Positions 18,252 through 27,483 of a stretch of DNA of 50,394 nt are shown piece after piece. The notes under the pieces are model-generated. The model was not told where the DNA came from. It made no database searches and saw nothing but the letters and a program-made list of their open reading frames with translations. This DNA is from Lachnospiraceae bacterium UBA6403 (GTDB lineage Bacteria; Bacillota; Clostridia; Lachnospirales; Lachnospiraceae): positions 14,434 to 64,827 of the forward strand of contig DJPV01000017.1 of NCBI GenBank assembly GCA_002437435.1, read 5' to 3'. A program made the position numbers and the translations under genes. Position 1 is the stretch's first letter; each line of letters starts with the position of its first letter.

Positions 18252-19478
18252 TTATTTCAGATCTACCACCCAGTAACCAAAGCTTCCGGTCTTGATCCTC
18301 GTCTCCTTCACCGGAATAAAACGGTCAAATCCAAAGATTCCCGCAAGATATTTTTCTTTGGATGAATACTCCCCCGGCACTCCCAATATGTATCCATTCG
18401 TATCTTCTTCATCAAACAGCACTCTGCCCAGCATCAGATATTTGTAACTGTAAAATCCATGTGTCAGGAAACTGTTCACACCCAGCCGCCAGTTATCCAT
18501 ATTCAGCAGTCCGATATCATTCGGATTGATCTTCACACATTCGATCACACCGTTTTCTCCATCCGGACAATTCGGCAGAAGTGGAAGCTTCTCACGGCTC
18601 GCCATCAGTTCTGCTGCTCTTCCATCCTCTTTCATCGTTTCAAGCACCTCAGCTGCCGTTACCCGCTTCTCCGTTTCTTCATCGGTCTGGGAAAATGTCT
18701 CTTCATCCGGAGACTCCTCTGTTTTCGGCAAGACCGCTTCCTGACCATCTGTATCTGTATTATCTGTATCTGCGGTTTCTTCCGCCTTCGAAGTCACCGC
18801 CTCTGAAGTCATTGCTTCCGTCGCAGATTCGTTATCCGTATTTTCTGATGCTGTATCTGTTTCCGAAACACCCATATCTTTATACGACTGTTCCTGTGAA
18901 TTATCCGCTTTACGGAAATCCGCTGTCATCTGTACCACATTGCCCGGTCTGATGTTCTTTTCTGAGTCCGCCATCGTCTCGGATAGCATTCTTCTCCGAT
19001 CATACCCTGTTGCTGCAATTCCACGAGCAGTTTCTTCTTCCCGTCGGGCAAATGCCTGACTGTAGTCCACAGTATTATCTGTCCACGAAGAACAGAAAAT
19101 ATCACTTTCTTCTTCGCCCATCCGTCTTATGATAATGCCGCTCCACGCTGTGATCGGCCGTCCGGTATGATTGACATTATTCCAGTCAAAGGTAAAGCTG
19201 CCTTCTCCCCTGCCGGATTTTATGCTTATTTTTCCAAGATACAAAACAACCGGAATCATACTGTCCGGCACTGCCTCCGGATATTCCTCCGGATCTGCAA
19301 GTGTCTCTCGATATAGATAAACCGAATATAATCCCTCTTTCTTTACCTGATCTTTGAGATTTACCTGCATTTTTCCTTTCTCGTTCTGCTTCTGCACCTT
19401 TGCAAATCCAACATTTTCACATTTATCATAATTGTGATATCTGAAAATATATGATATAAACCTGTTCCAGTAAACCAT
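18252..19478 (-). CDS. Unknown protein with C-terminal domain like DUF6128
   Basis: About 408 residues from the ATG chosen for its CGGAGGT Shine-Dalgarno; an ORF start 11 codons upstream lacks one. Residues about 1-130 form one conserved-looking domain (YWNRFISYIFRYHNYDKCENVGFAKV). An acidic Thr/Glu/Asp-rich linker without hydrophobic segments follows (about 160-275), then a C-terminal domain with HGFYSYKYLMLGRV and YILGVPGEYSSKEKYLAG. I associate the C-terminal domain with a Lachnospiraceae family (DUF6128), from memory. No signal peptide or catalytic motif is visible. It lies downstream of rsmA by about 130 bases. Confidence 0.75.
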   Translation of the reverse strand: MVYWNRFISYIFRYHNYDKCENVGFAKVQKQNEKGKMQVNLKDQVKKEGLYSVYLYRETLADPEEYPEAVPDSMIPVVLYLGKISIKSGRGEGSFTFDWNNVNHTGRPITAWSGIIIRRMGEEESDIFCSSWTDNTVDYSQAFARREEETARGIAATGYDRRRMLSETMADSEKNIRPGNVVQMTADFRKADNSQEQSYKDMGVSETDTASENTDNESATEAMTSEAVTSKAEETADTDNTDTDGQEAVLPKTEESPDEETFSQTDEETEKRVTAAEVLETMKEDGRAAELMASREKLPLLPNCPDGENGVIECVKINPNDIGLLNMDNWRLGVNSFLTHGFYSYKYLMLGRVLFDEEDTNGYILGVPGEYSSKEKYLAGIFGFDRFIPVKETRIKTGSFGYWVVDLK

Positions 19479-19605
19479 AGATACCTCCGCCTCTTTTTTT
19501 CTATCTGACATTTTTCATCTGACAGGAAGTCATTTCTACATCCGACCTTCTCCCTGAAAGACAAGCCTTACTTGTATCTATGCATTTTTACTGTAACTTA
19601 TTCTT

Positions 19606-20469
19606 TTATTCTTCCGAAATAATATCACTTAACTTTGCAAATTCTGTCAGCGTTAAACTTTCTCCCCGAACATTTGTGGCAAGTCCCATTTTTTCCAGAG
19701 CTTTCTCCACCTGTGCTTTTGAATATGGAAGCTCCGGGCTGTTTGCAATTCCATTCTGTAATGTCTTTCTTCTCTGATTAAAGGATGCCCGGATCAGCTT
19801 GAACATCAGGATCTCATCCTTTACCGTCACCGGTGACTCCTCATATCTGGTCAGCCGGATCACCGCAGATCCTACACCCGGCCTTGGAATAAAGCAGTTC
19901 GGCGGTACATTTGCAGCGATATACGGTTTTGCATAATACTGAACTGCAAGTGACAACGCACCATAATCTTTAGAGCCCGGTCCTACCTGCATCCGATCTG
20001 CCACTTCCTTCTGCACCATAACCGTGATCGACTGTAATGGTACATGGCTTTCAAATAAGCCCATAATGATAGGAGTCGTAATATAATACGGCAGATTGGC
20101 AACGACTTTGATGGGTTTACCATCGTTTTCTTCCTCCACCAGCCGGTTGATATCTAACTTCAATATATCTTCGTTGATAACTGTTACATTATCATATTCT
20201 GCCAGCGTCTCCCCAAGAATCGGGATCAGGTTCTTATCAATCTCAACTGCGATCACCTTTCCGGCTGACTCTGCCAGATATTGTGTCATCGTTCCGATTC
20301 CCGGTCCGATCTCCAGCACCAGATCATCCTTTGTGATCTCTGCCGCATTTATGATCTTTGTGATCACATGGTCATCGATCAGGAAATTCTGACCGAATTT
20401 CTTCTGAAATGCAAACTCATATTTCTTTATTGTCTGTATCGTAACCTGCGGGTTACTTAATTTCTCCAT
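19606..20469 (-). CDS. rsmA: 16S rRNA dimethyladenosine transferase
   Basis: RsmA (KsgA) dimethylates two adjacent adenosines near the 3' end of 16S rRNA during small-subunit maturation. The 287 residues show the SAM-binding motif LEIGPGIGTMTQYLAE, VIAVEID, the catalytic NLPYYITTPI, and FIPRPGVGSAVIRL in the C-terminal part. It follows tatD by 59 bases, the tatD-ksgA order common in Firmicutes. Confidence 0.97.
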   Translation of the reverse strand: MEKLSNPQVTIQTIKKYEFAFQKKFGQNFLIDDHVITKIINAAEITKDDLVLEIGPGIGTMTQYLAESAGKVIAVEIDKNLIPILGETLAEYDNVTVINEDILKLDINRLVEEENDGKPIKVVANLPYYITTPIIMGLFESHVPLQSITVMVQKEVADRMQVGPGSKDYGALSLAVQYYAKPYIAANVPPNCFIPRPGVGSAVIRLTRYEESPVTVKDEILMFKLIRASFNQRRKTLQNGIANSPELPYSKAQVEKALEKMGLATNVRGESLTLTEFAKLSDIISEE

Positions 20470-20528
20470 GCTCTGTCCTCCATCTATGCATTCTTGCGCT
20501 TTCCTCTTATCACGCAGTCACTTTTTTC

Positions 20529-21323
20529 CTACGCTTCTGCCTGCATATTTTCTTCCATTCTGTACAGCTTCAGGCTGTTCTTAAATGTCACGTCGTACAC
20601 TTCTTCTTCCGTAATACCCTTTAATGCTGCGATCTCTTTTGCCACATAAGGAATATTAAGGGCAGAGTTCCTTTTTCCACGAAATGGTACAGGTGACAGA
20701 TACGGCGAATCCGTTTCTAATACGATGCTGGTAAGTGGAATGGCTTCCACCACTTCTTTCAGCTTACGTCCATTGTTAAATGTCACTACACCGCCAACGC
20801 CGATATAATATCCCATCTTAATATATTCTTTCGCTATCTCTGTGCTGTATGAAAAACAGTGAATGACCCCACCGCAGAGTCTTCCCTGCATCTCTTTCAT
20901 GATATCCATGGTATCCTTTGCTGCGTCCCTGCTATGGATCACAACCGGAAGTTTCAGTTCTTCTGCAAGTTCCAACTGCTTTCTGAACCAGTGGATCTGC
21001 AACTCTTTTGGTACATCCTCATGGAAGTAATCCAGCCCGATCTCTCCGATCGCCTTTACCTTCTCATCTGCTGCCATCTGCCGATACATCTCGACCGCTG
21101 CATCTGACAGCTCCGGTGCATCATCCGGGTGCGTTCCAATCGCTGCATAGATAAAATCATATTGATGTGCAAGTTCGACAGATGCCTTAGAAGTCGCAAT
21201 ATTGGCGCCTATATTCATAACATACCGGATATCCTGTCTCTGAAATTCTTCTAATAACTGCTCTCTGTCTGTATCAAACTGCTCATCATCGTAATGTCCA
21301 TGTGTCTCAAATATCATCTTCAT
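20529..21323 (-). CDS. tatD: TatD-family metal-dependent DNase
   Basis: A 264-residue TIM-barrel hydrolase. The metal ligands are visible as THGH near the N-terminus, GEIGLDYF (Glu ligand), VIHSRDA, GVIHCFSYS and ETDSPYLSPVPFRGKRN. Family members act as 3'-5' exonucleases or D-aminoacyl-tRNA deacylase relatives. The start is either the displayed ATG or the third codon; both share a GAGGA ribosome site. The gene directly precedes rsmA and follows the unknown gene at 21337 by 13 bases. Confidence 0.93.
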   Translation of the reverse strand: MKMIFETHGHYDDEQFDTDREQLLEEFQRQDIRYVMNIGANIATSKASVELAHQYDFIYAAIGTHPDDAPELSDAAVEMYRQMAADEKVKAIGEIGLDYFHEDVPKELQIHWFRKQLELAEELKLPVVIHSRDAAKDTMDIMKEMQGRLCGGVIHCFSYSTEIAKEYIKMGYYIGVGGVVTFNNGRKLKEVVEAIPLTSIVLETDSPYLSPVPFRGKRNSALNIPYVAKEIAALKGITEEEVYDVTFKNSLKLYRMEENMQAEA

Positions 21324-21336
21324 ATTCCTCGGTCAT

Positions 21337-21723
21337 TTATTTTCTCAGACTGCTCCAGTCTATATGCTTTGCTGCATCCCATTCTTCTTTCCGACTCTCG
21401 TACTGCTCATTGAACCAGTCAACCGCTGCAAGCTTCCCTTCTTCCGAAAACGGGAACTCCTTCGTCAGCTTCTTTTCATCATCTGTATTCTCATAACTGA
21501 ATGGCTCCGGCCAGACCGTAGCCATCAGAGTTCCGGCATCCTGTACTTCTTTTGGTTTAAAGAATACATTTTCAAGTGGATTTCTGGAAAGACGGAACCG
21601 CATGCCCTGATAACTTCCCTTAAATGCCTTTCCATACAAATAATAATTAATATGATAAAATGTTGTTTCTTCAATCTTTGGTGTGTCACCCATATCTCTC
21701 ATCTGCCTTTCATCTGCTGGCAC
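21337..21723 (-). CDS. Conserved-looking unknown protein
   Basis: A soluble protein of up to 128 residues, with GTG as the displayed start. Internal ATG codons at positions 8 and 11 are equally possible, the latter just before DTPKIEETTFYHINYYLYGK. The sequence is rich in aromatic residues (GSYQGMRFRLSRNPLENVFF, MATVWPEPFSYENT), which suggests a compact folded domain. I do not recognise it. Its 13-base spacing to tatD indicates one operon with tatD and rsmA. Confidence 0.7.
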   Translation of the reverse strand: MPADERQMRDMGDTPKIEETTFYHINYYLYGKAFKGSYQGMRFRLSRNPLENVFFKPKEVQDAGTLMATVWPEPFSYENTDDEKKLTKEFPFSEEGKLAAVDWFNEQYESRKEEWDAAKHIDWSSLRK

Positions 21724-21851
21724 ATTTTTTCCATTCTTCTAAGTATACACTACTAAGATCGGCATATGCAACCGACTGTTGTCATTCTTCACGCTGACCG
21801 GCTTTCTTTATGCCACAGAATCCATCATTTTCATGCCACCAATTCTCATAC

Positions 21852-21918
21852 AAAAAGGCCTTTGTCCACATCGGTTCTTTGCATATCTGCTCCTGATCCT
21901 GTGAACAAAGGTCTTTTC
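21852..21918 (-). terminator. Long-loop terminator of degV
   Basis: Arms AAAAGGCCTTTGT and ACAAAGGTCTTTT (one wobble pair) enclose a loop of about 40 bases just after degV. On the minus strand the stem runs into CCTTTTTG. The remaining intergenic bases up to 21724 show no other feature. Confidence 0.6.
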
Positions 21919-21938
21919 TATGAAAATCTATATTCTGT

Positions 21939-22817
21939 TTATGCCTCGTCTTTTACTGTAAAGATAACGCCCGCTACCTTTGGTCCTGCATTAGAAGCAA
22001 CCGCTGCTCCGATCTGGAAGAAATCGTCCGGCGCATAACCAACCTTTTCTGTCATCCTGGCTGCCAGTTCATCCCTGCATACATCATCGCATCCATATAC
22101 GATCTGGTATGGTGAACCCGGAAGCATCTCTGCTGCTGAAACATCTGCCATCTTTGCCAGTAATTTCTTCTCACCACGGCATTTGAATGCTGTAACGATC
22201 TCATTTGCCCATATCTTCATGATTGGTTTTACACCGAGCGCATCACCAACCAATGCCGCTGCACTCGGAATACGCCCTGATTTTGCTGCATATTTCAATC
22301 CATATATACCAAAGTATATCCGACGTTTCGGAAGAATGTCTGACAGGTAAGCAGCGATCTCATCCACTGTTTTTCCTTCTTCTGCCATCTTCGCTGCCTG
22401 CACAACCGGATAGCCATACTGTCCACTGTAACCAACACCGTCAAAGATCCGGATCGTTCCCTTGCCTGCATACTCCGGATGTTCCTCAAAGAATTCATTC
22501 TTTGCCATAACTGCATTATCATGAGTAGCAGAACCCTTTTTATTAATGCTGACAAATATAATATCCGTATAACCGGCGTCAAACTGCTCCTTATACAACT
22601 CATCAAACTGAAATGACGTGATCTGTGCTGTCTTTGGCAGTTCGTTTGGGTTTTCCTCCATTAACTTATAAAAACCAGCGTTGTCAAAATCGACTCTGCT
22701 CATATAAGATTTGTCACCGATCGTTACCGGGAATGGGAGGATTAATATATTGTATTTCTGTTCCTCAGCAGTTGAAATATCACTGGCTGAATCTGTTATG
22801 ATCCTGATCTTGTTCAT
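21939..22817 (-). CDS. DegV-family fatty acid-binding protein
   Basis: A 292-residue protein of the DegV (FakB-like) family, which binds a fatty acid for phosphorylation by FakA kinase. The family features are IRIITDSASDIS at the N-terminus (ITDSAxD motif at residues 6-12), TAQITSFQFDELY (the T-S-Q-P-type segment), and a C-terminal GPKVAGVIF. No fakA is seen in the window. It has its own promoter and terminator. Confidence 0.92.
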   Translation of the reverse strand: MNKIRIITDSASDISTAEEQKYNILILPFPVTIGDKSYMSRVDFDNAGFYKLMEENPNELPKTAQITSFQFDELYKEQFDAGYTDIIFVSINKKGSATHDNAVMAKNEFFEEHPEYAGKGTIRIFDGVGYSGQYGYPVVQAAKMAEEGKTVDEIAAYLSDILPKRRIYFGIYGLKYAAKSGRIPSAAALVGDALGVKPIMKIWANEIVTAFKCRGEKKLLAKMADVSAAEMLPGSPYQIVYGCDDVCRDELAARMTEKVGYAPDDFFQIGAAVASNAGPKVAGVIFTVKDEA

Positions 22818-22920
22818 AGGTAAAACCTCGTCTTTCTATTTATAAAACAGCACTTAAAAAACTCTTATATACGCTACCAATTCCAAGCTTCAAAAATGCC
22901 TGTATTCCTTAACTTTTTAT

Positions 22921-22950
22921 AATATAGATGATTCAAACCCGAAATGTCAA
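22921..22950 (-). promoter_or_regulatory. Candidate sigma-A promoter of degV
   Basis: On the minus strand a consensus TTGACA and TATATT are separated by 18 bases, about 105 bases before the degV ATG. The rest of the 372-base divergent gap (22818-23189) holds a hairpin with CCACG/CGTGG arms at about 22972-23005 and AT-rich DNA. I see no certain promoter for the plus-strand gene. Confidence 0.6.
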
Positions 22951-23189
22951 TCGTAGTTTCCATATAGAAAAGCCACGGTTTTACGTGCCTTGTAACGTGG
23001 TTTAAAAGACTAGATATTTCTATTTTTACTTTTTCAGGAAAGACTCCCTATCCGGCAGTAAATTGTGCTACAATGAAATTTATAAACAAACATGAAAAAC
23101 TATATATATGTTTTGCATATGCAATGTATTCGAAAATTACACACATGCAGCCATGGTATTTTTTCATCATTACATAAGAGGATTAAAAC

Positions 23190-23846
23190 ATGCTTACTTT
23201 AAAGACAAAAGATTCGGAACCATACGAAAATGAACCAATAATAGAAACCGACATTTTCCAATCAGATACAGAACCATCCGATCCGCCATATTCACATGAA
23301 TATTTTGATCTTATGGATATGATCGACAATACAGGCAAGCAGATCGAATATTATAAAATGGTATATACCGCCGAGATTGATGGTCTGGCGAAAAGGCGGC
23401 ACAGCCTGAAAACACATTTTCTTTATAATGTCGTATTTCTGATCTGCCTGATAATATTTGACTCTCTCTATTCTAATATTATGTTAAGTGGTGGCGGAGT
23501 TGTCATGCAGACATATGAAGGCTGGATCGCCATAGGTGCATTGATCATCGGTACGATCTATATGATCTGCCGTGTGATCCGCGCCTATATCATCTATCAG
23601 ATCAATGTCCGTGCCGGCTTCATGACTGATTATCTGCAAAAGCATGACATCCACACCATGATCGAGGAAGAAGCTTATTGCAGGAAGATCCTTCAACAGA
23701 TGCTTGGCTACGAGACGACTCTGGCACATATCACAAAAGCAGCCCCGAAAACAACAACAGAGATCAACGCTGCTATGAGCGAGATCTCTGCTATGAATTT
23801 TGATATTAAAGAATTCTATTATAATGCCGGCCGGACAATAAAATAA
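23190..23846 (+). CDS. Unknown two-TM membrane protein
   Basis: A protein of 218 residues. The N-terminus is hydrophilic and acidic (residues 1-75). Two membrane helices follow at about 78-97 and 109-135 with a short glycine-rich loop between them. The C-terminal part, about 80 residues, is helical and ends in FYYNAGRTIK. No known motif is visible. A GAGG ribosome site lies 10 bases before the ATG. It stands alone between divergent degV and convergent pncB. Confidence 0.72.
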   Translation: MLTLKTKDSEPYENEPIIETDIFQSDTEPSDPPYSHEYFDLMDMIDNTGKQIEYYKMVYTAEIDGLAKRRHSLKTHFLYNVVFLICLIIFDSLYSNIMLSGGGVVMQTYEGWIAIGALIIGTIYMICRVIRAYIIYQINVRAGFMTDYLQKHDIHTMIEEEAYCRKILQQMLGYETTLAHITKAAPKTTTEINAAMSEISAMNFDIKEFYYNAGRTIK

Positions 23847-23864
23847 TATTTATTTTCCGGTCGG
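23827..23864 (+). terminator. Terminator overlapping the stop of the two-TM gene
   Basis: Arms CCGGCCGGA and TCCGGTCGG (one wobble pair) flank a loop that contains the TAA stop of the upstream gene; ATTTTT follows closely. It separates the convergent genes at 23190 and 23877. Confidence 0.6.
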
Positions 23865-23876
23865 ACCATTTTTGCA

Positions 23877-25328
23877 TCAATGTCTGCTGTTTAACAGCTT
23901 CTGCTTCAGATCATATAACGGTTTTGACAGATCGACAAATACTTCCTGTGGATTTACCAGTCGTCTGGTCTCATCCCAGAGTGTGTTCAGCTCTTTCTGG
24001 CAATACTCCCGGATCTCCATCGTAGATGGATTCTGATATACACACTGTCCCTTTAAGAATACCGGAACAAGCATCTCACGGATCTCATAAGAACCACCCG
24101 GAAGTGTCGAACGCTTCCATGTAGCCATCTGATCAAATATTTCCAGATCCTCGGCTTCATTATAAGTCTCATCTGAAAGTGCGATCAGATCAGCTTTGAT
24201 CTTTCCGGTCTCCTTATTATACAGACGGAACACCGTCTTATTTCCAGGATTTGTGATCTTCGCCGGATTCTCTGATATCTTGATCTTCGCTGTAAATTCT
24301 TCATCCTCCGGCTTCTTGATCGCCGCAAGCTTATAGACACCACCAAAGGACGGATTGTCTGCTGATGTGATCAGATTGGTTCCAACTCCCCATGATGTGA
24401 TCGCTGCGCCCTGATTCTTTAAGCTGTTGATCAGGTATTCATCCAGATCGGAAGATGCTGCAATGACTGCATCCGGATATCCCGCTGCATCCAACATTTT
24501 TCTGGCTTTTTTAGACAGATATGCAAGGTCACCGGAATCCAGACGGATTCCATATCTTGTCGGCACCTTTCCCTCTGCCTTCATCTCATTAAATACCCGG
24601 ATCGCATTCGGTACACCAGATTTTAATGTGTCATATGTGTCAACCAACAGTGTACATGCATCCGGATATAATTCTGCATATCTCTTAAATGCTGTATATT
24701 CATCCGGAAAGCTCATGATCCAGCTATGTGCATGTGTACCAAGTACAGGCACACCAAACTGCTTGCCGCAGATTACATTTGAGGTTCCAACACAGCCACC
24801 GATAACTGCCGCTCTCGCACCAAATGTTCCGGCATCCGGTCCCTGCGCACGGCGAAGTCCGAATTCCATGATGCCATCCCCTTTTGCTGCATAGCATACT
24901 CTGGATGCCTTTGTAGCGATCAGGCTCTGATGGTTCACGATATTTAGCAATGCGGTCTCAACCAGCTGTGCTTCCATGATCGGTGCAACCACCTTCACCA
25001 ATGGCTCATACGGAAATACTACAGAACCTTCCGGGATCGCATAGATATCACCTGTAAAATGAAATCCTGCAAGGTAATTCAGGAAATCTTCATCAAACAT
25101 ATTCAGGCTTCTTAAATAATCAACGTCTTCATAGGAAAAGGACAGATTCTTGATATAATCAATCACCTGCTCCAGACCACAGGCGATCGCATAGCCGCTT
25201 CCGGATGGATTTTTTCTGTAGAATGCATCAAAAACAACGATGTCATCTGCTTTCTCACGGAAATATCCCTGCATCATCGTCAATTCATAAAAGTCTGTTA
25301 ATAAGGTAAAATTTCTCTTTTCTTCCAT
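23877..25328 (-). CDS. pncB: Nicotinate phosphoribosyltransferase
   Basis: This enzyme makes nicotinate mononucleotide from nicotinate, PRPP and ATP in the NAD salvage pathway. The 483 residues match the longer Firmicute type. Motifs include LLTDFYELTMMQGYF at the N-terminus, FGLRRAQGPDAG, VLGTHAHSWIMSF with the active-site histidine region, RLDSGDLAYLSKKAR, and SWGVGTNLITS. The start ATG is clear. It is followed by a roughly 30-base gap to the terminator shared with the convergent gene, and lies 88 bases after maf. Confidence 0.96.
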   Translation of the reverse strand: MEEKRNFTLLTDFYELTMMQGYFREKADDIVVFDAFYRKNPSGSGYAIACGLEQVIDYIKNLSFSYEDVDYLRSLNMFDEDFLNYLAGFHFTGDIYAIPEGSVVFPYEPLVKVVAPIMEAQLVETALLNIVNHQSLIATKASRVCYAAKGDGIMEFGLRRAQGPDAGTFGARAAVIGGCVGTSNVICGKQFGVPVLGTHAHSWIMSFPDEYTAFKRYAELYPDACTLLVDTYDTLKSGVPNAIRVFNEMKAEGKVPTRYGIRLDSGDLAYLSKKARKMLDAAGYPDAVIAASSDLDEYLINSLKNQGAAITSWGVGTNLITSADNPSFGGVYKLAAIKKPEDEEFTAKIKISENPAKITNPGNKTVFRLYNKETGKIKADLIALSDETYNEAEDLEIFDQMATWKRSTLPGGSYEIREMLVPVFLKGQCVYQNPSTMEIREYCQKELNTLWDETRRLVNPQEVFVDLSKPLYDLKQKLLNSRH

Positions 25329-25416
25329 ATCTCTGTCCTCCTGCTTTTCTCTTTTTCAGCAGTTTATAATCTCCACTATTCTGTCATATATAACAGTCAC
25401 ATCGTTTCCTCACATG

Positions 25417-26034
25417 CTACTGCCCACATAACATCTCGTTTAACTCATGGTACAAGCGGGAAAGGGGGAGTCCGACAACATTATCATAACTGCCCCTGAT
25501 CTCTTTCACAAACAGACCACCCTGTGTCTGTATCCCATAGCTTCCTGCCTTGTCAAATGGATCTCCTGTCGCAAGATATCCGGTAATCTCCTCATGTGTC
25601 ATCGGATAAAATGTAACTTCTGTATTCTCGTAAAATGTCTTTGTCCGACATTTCTCTCCATCGTAATACATAATAGAAACACCTGTATATACATTATGTG
25701 TCTGTCCCGACAAACTATTCAACGTATTATATGCATCGTCATAATCGACCGGTTTTCCAAGAATTCTGCCATTTAATGCAACGACCGTATCGGAGCCGAT
25801 CACGATAAACGGCTGTGCTTCTGCTTCCGTACCGGCACGGTCCGCACATACTTTTTTGTATACATTTTCTGCCTTTCTTCCGGCAAGCTCCATCACCATA
25901 TCCTTTGGAAAACGGATATCGGTAGATTCATCGCAGTCACTTGGCATAACAGTAAATGTATAACCGGCTCTTTCAAGCAATTCTTTTCTTCTCGGTGAAT
26001 TCGATGCAAGTATGATAGGAATCTGTGTAACCAT
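25417..26034 (-). CDS. maf: Maf-family nucleoside triphosphate pyrophosphatase
   Basis: Maf proteins hydrolyse dTTP, UTP and modified nucleotides to monophosphates, acting as house-cleaning enzymes. The 205 residues show ILASNSPRRKELLERAG at residues 8-24, SDTVVALNGRILGKP and SGQTHNVYTGVS, and the EITGYLATGDPFDKAGSYGIQ segment with the catalytic region. It follows the aminotransferase by 15 bases, so the two are probably co-transcribed. Confidence 0.95.
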   Translation of the reverse strand: MVTQIPIILASNSPRRKELLERAGYTFTVMPSDCDESTDIRFPKDMVMELAGRKAENVYKKVCADRAGTEAEAQPFIVIGSDTVVALNGRILGKPVDYDDAYNTLNSLSGQTHNVYTGVSIMYYDGEKCRTKTFYENTEVTFYPMTHEEITGYLATGDPFDKAGSYGIQTQGGLFVKEIRGSYDNVVGLPLSRLYHELNEMLCGQ

Positions 26035-26049
26035 GATATTCTCCTTTAA

Positions 26050-27246
26050 TTACTCCATCTCTTTTGCAAGTTTTATTGCTTTTTCAAATAATGGAAGCGC
26101 ACGCTCTACCATCTCCGTTGTGGTACAGTAAGCAAGTCTCATATGTCCCGGACACATAAAGCTGTCACCCGGAACCAGGATCAGATCCAGTTTGCCGGCT
26201 GTCATACGGCAGAATGCATTTGCATCTGCGATCGGAGTCTTCGGGAACATGTAGAAGGTTCCTCCCGGCTCTACACACTCATATCCCATATTTGTAAGTT
26301 CTTTATATAAAATGTTCTTATTCTTCTCATAGATCGACAGATCAGCTGTCTTATCGATCACCTCTGCCACACCAAGCTGGATCATGGATGGAGGGCAGTT
26401 ATGTCCTGTAAATCTGGAGATCTGACCACACATCAGGACGATCAGCTTTGCATCCTTACATTTTGGATTCACTGCTACATATCCGATACGCTCGCCCGGA
26501 AGGGAAAGTGATTTACTGAATGAATAACAGCAGATACTGTTGTCATAGAAGGATGAAATAAATGGCGAATCCGTTCCTTCAAATACAATCTCACGATAAG
26601 GCTCATCTGAGATAATATAGATATCATGTCCATATTCCTTCTGCTTTTCTTCCAGGATCGCAGCCAGCTTCTTGATCGTCTCTGTTGAATATACGATGCC
26701 GGATGGATTGTTCGGAGAGTTGATAAGGACTGCCTGTACATTTGGATTTAAAAGTTCCAGAAATGCATCAAAATTGATCTGGAAAGATGTAATATCCGCC
26801 GGCACGATCTTAAGCACCGCACCTGTTCCATCAACATATGGAACATACTCCGGGAAATATGGAGCAAATGTGATAACCTCGTCTCCCGGCTTTGTTACAC
26901 AACGAATCGCATGTGCGATCGCGCCTGCTGCACCGGAGGTCATAAAAATATCATCTGCTGTATATTCCATTCCAAATCTTCTATTTAAAGAATCTGCAAC
27001 CGCTTCTCTGACAGACATAATACCAAGTGTCGGGCTGTATCCGTGAAGCGTCAAAGGATTCTCTTCTTTTAACATCCGTTCCAATGTCTCTGTAAACTCC
27101 GGGCATACCGGAACAGAAGGATTACCGATTGTAAAGTTGTATACATTTTCTTTTCCGATCTCTGCCGCACGTTTTGACGCATACTGCGCAAATTCTCTTA
27201 TAATAGACCCTTTGGTTGTCATATCTGCATATTTTTCCGAAATCAT
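26050..27246 (-). CDS. PLP-dependent aminotransferase, class I/II
   Basis: A fold-type I aminotransferase of 398 residues. YNFTIGNPSVPVCP near the N-terminus, SGAAGAIAHA for phosphate binding, NSPNNPSGIVYS, ISDEPYREIVFEG, and the Schiff-base lysine in YSFSKSLSLPGERIGY are all present. The subgroup resembles aspartate or aromatic aminotransferases (AspB/PatA-like). The specific amino acid donor cannot be assigned. A GGAGGAT Shine-Dalgarno precedes the ATG. Just upstream lies one copy of the 151-bp repeat with a strong terminator hairpin. Confidence 0.93.
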   Translation of the reverse strand: MISEKYADMTTKGSIIREFAQYASKRAAEIGKENVYNFTIGNPSVPVCPEFTETLERMLKEENPLTLHGYSPTLGIMSVREAVADSLNRRFGMEYTADDIFMTSGAAGAIAHAIRCVTKPGDEVITFAPYFPEYVPYVDGTGAVLKIVPADITSFQINFDAFLELLNPNVQAVLINSPNNPSGIVYSTETIKKLAAILEEKQKEYGHDIYIISDEPYREIVFEGTDSPFISSFYDNSICCYSFSKSLSLPGERIGYVAVNPKCKDAKLIVLMCGQISRFTGHNCPPSMIQLGVAEVIDKTADLSIYEKNKNILYKELTNMGYECVEPGGTFYMFPKTPIADANAFCRMTAGKLDLILVPGDSFMCPGHMRLAYCTTTEMVERALPLFEKAIKLAKEME

Positions 27247-27303
27247 ACCTGTTATCCTCCGTCTGTTGTGAATTTAATAATGGAAGTATACCGCCGAAAA
27301 GGC

Positions 27304-27454
27304 AAAAAAACAAGTGGTAATAAATCGGGGAAAAGACTTATTACCACTTGCAAAAAATGAGGGGAGAGAGGATTCAAATAAATGAAAAACTCTTACAGTA
27401 CATAGTATATAAGGGAAGTGTGTCTAAATTGTGTTTATTTTCTGATGTATTTAT
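27304..27454. repeat. 151-bp direct repeat, copy 1, with terminator hairpin
   Basis: This copy lies between the stop of the AAA ATPase gene and the aminotransferase start. Its left part is a hairpin (27311-27350, perfect 13-bp stem CAAGTGGTAATAA) that on the minus strand runs into seven T residues, a classical terminator. The rest contains GAGAGAGG followed by ATGAAAAACTC on the plus strand; that reading frame stops after seven codons here. About eight differences separate it from copy 2. Confidence 0.92.
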
Positions 27455-27483
27455 AAACAGATTCTGTATTCTATTATTCTTTA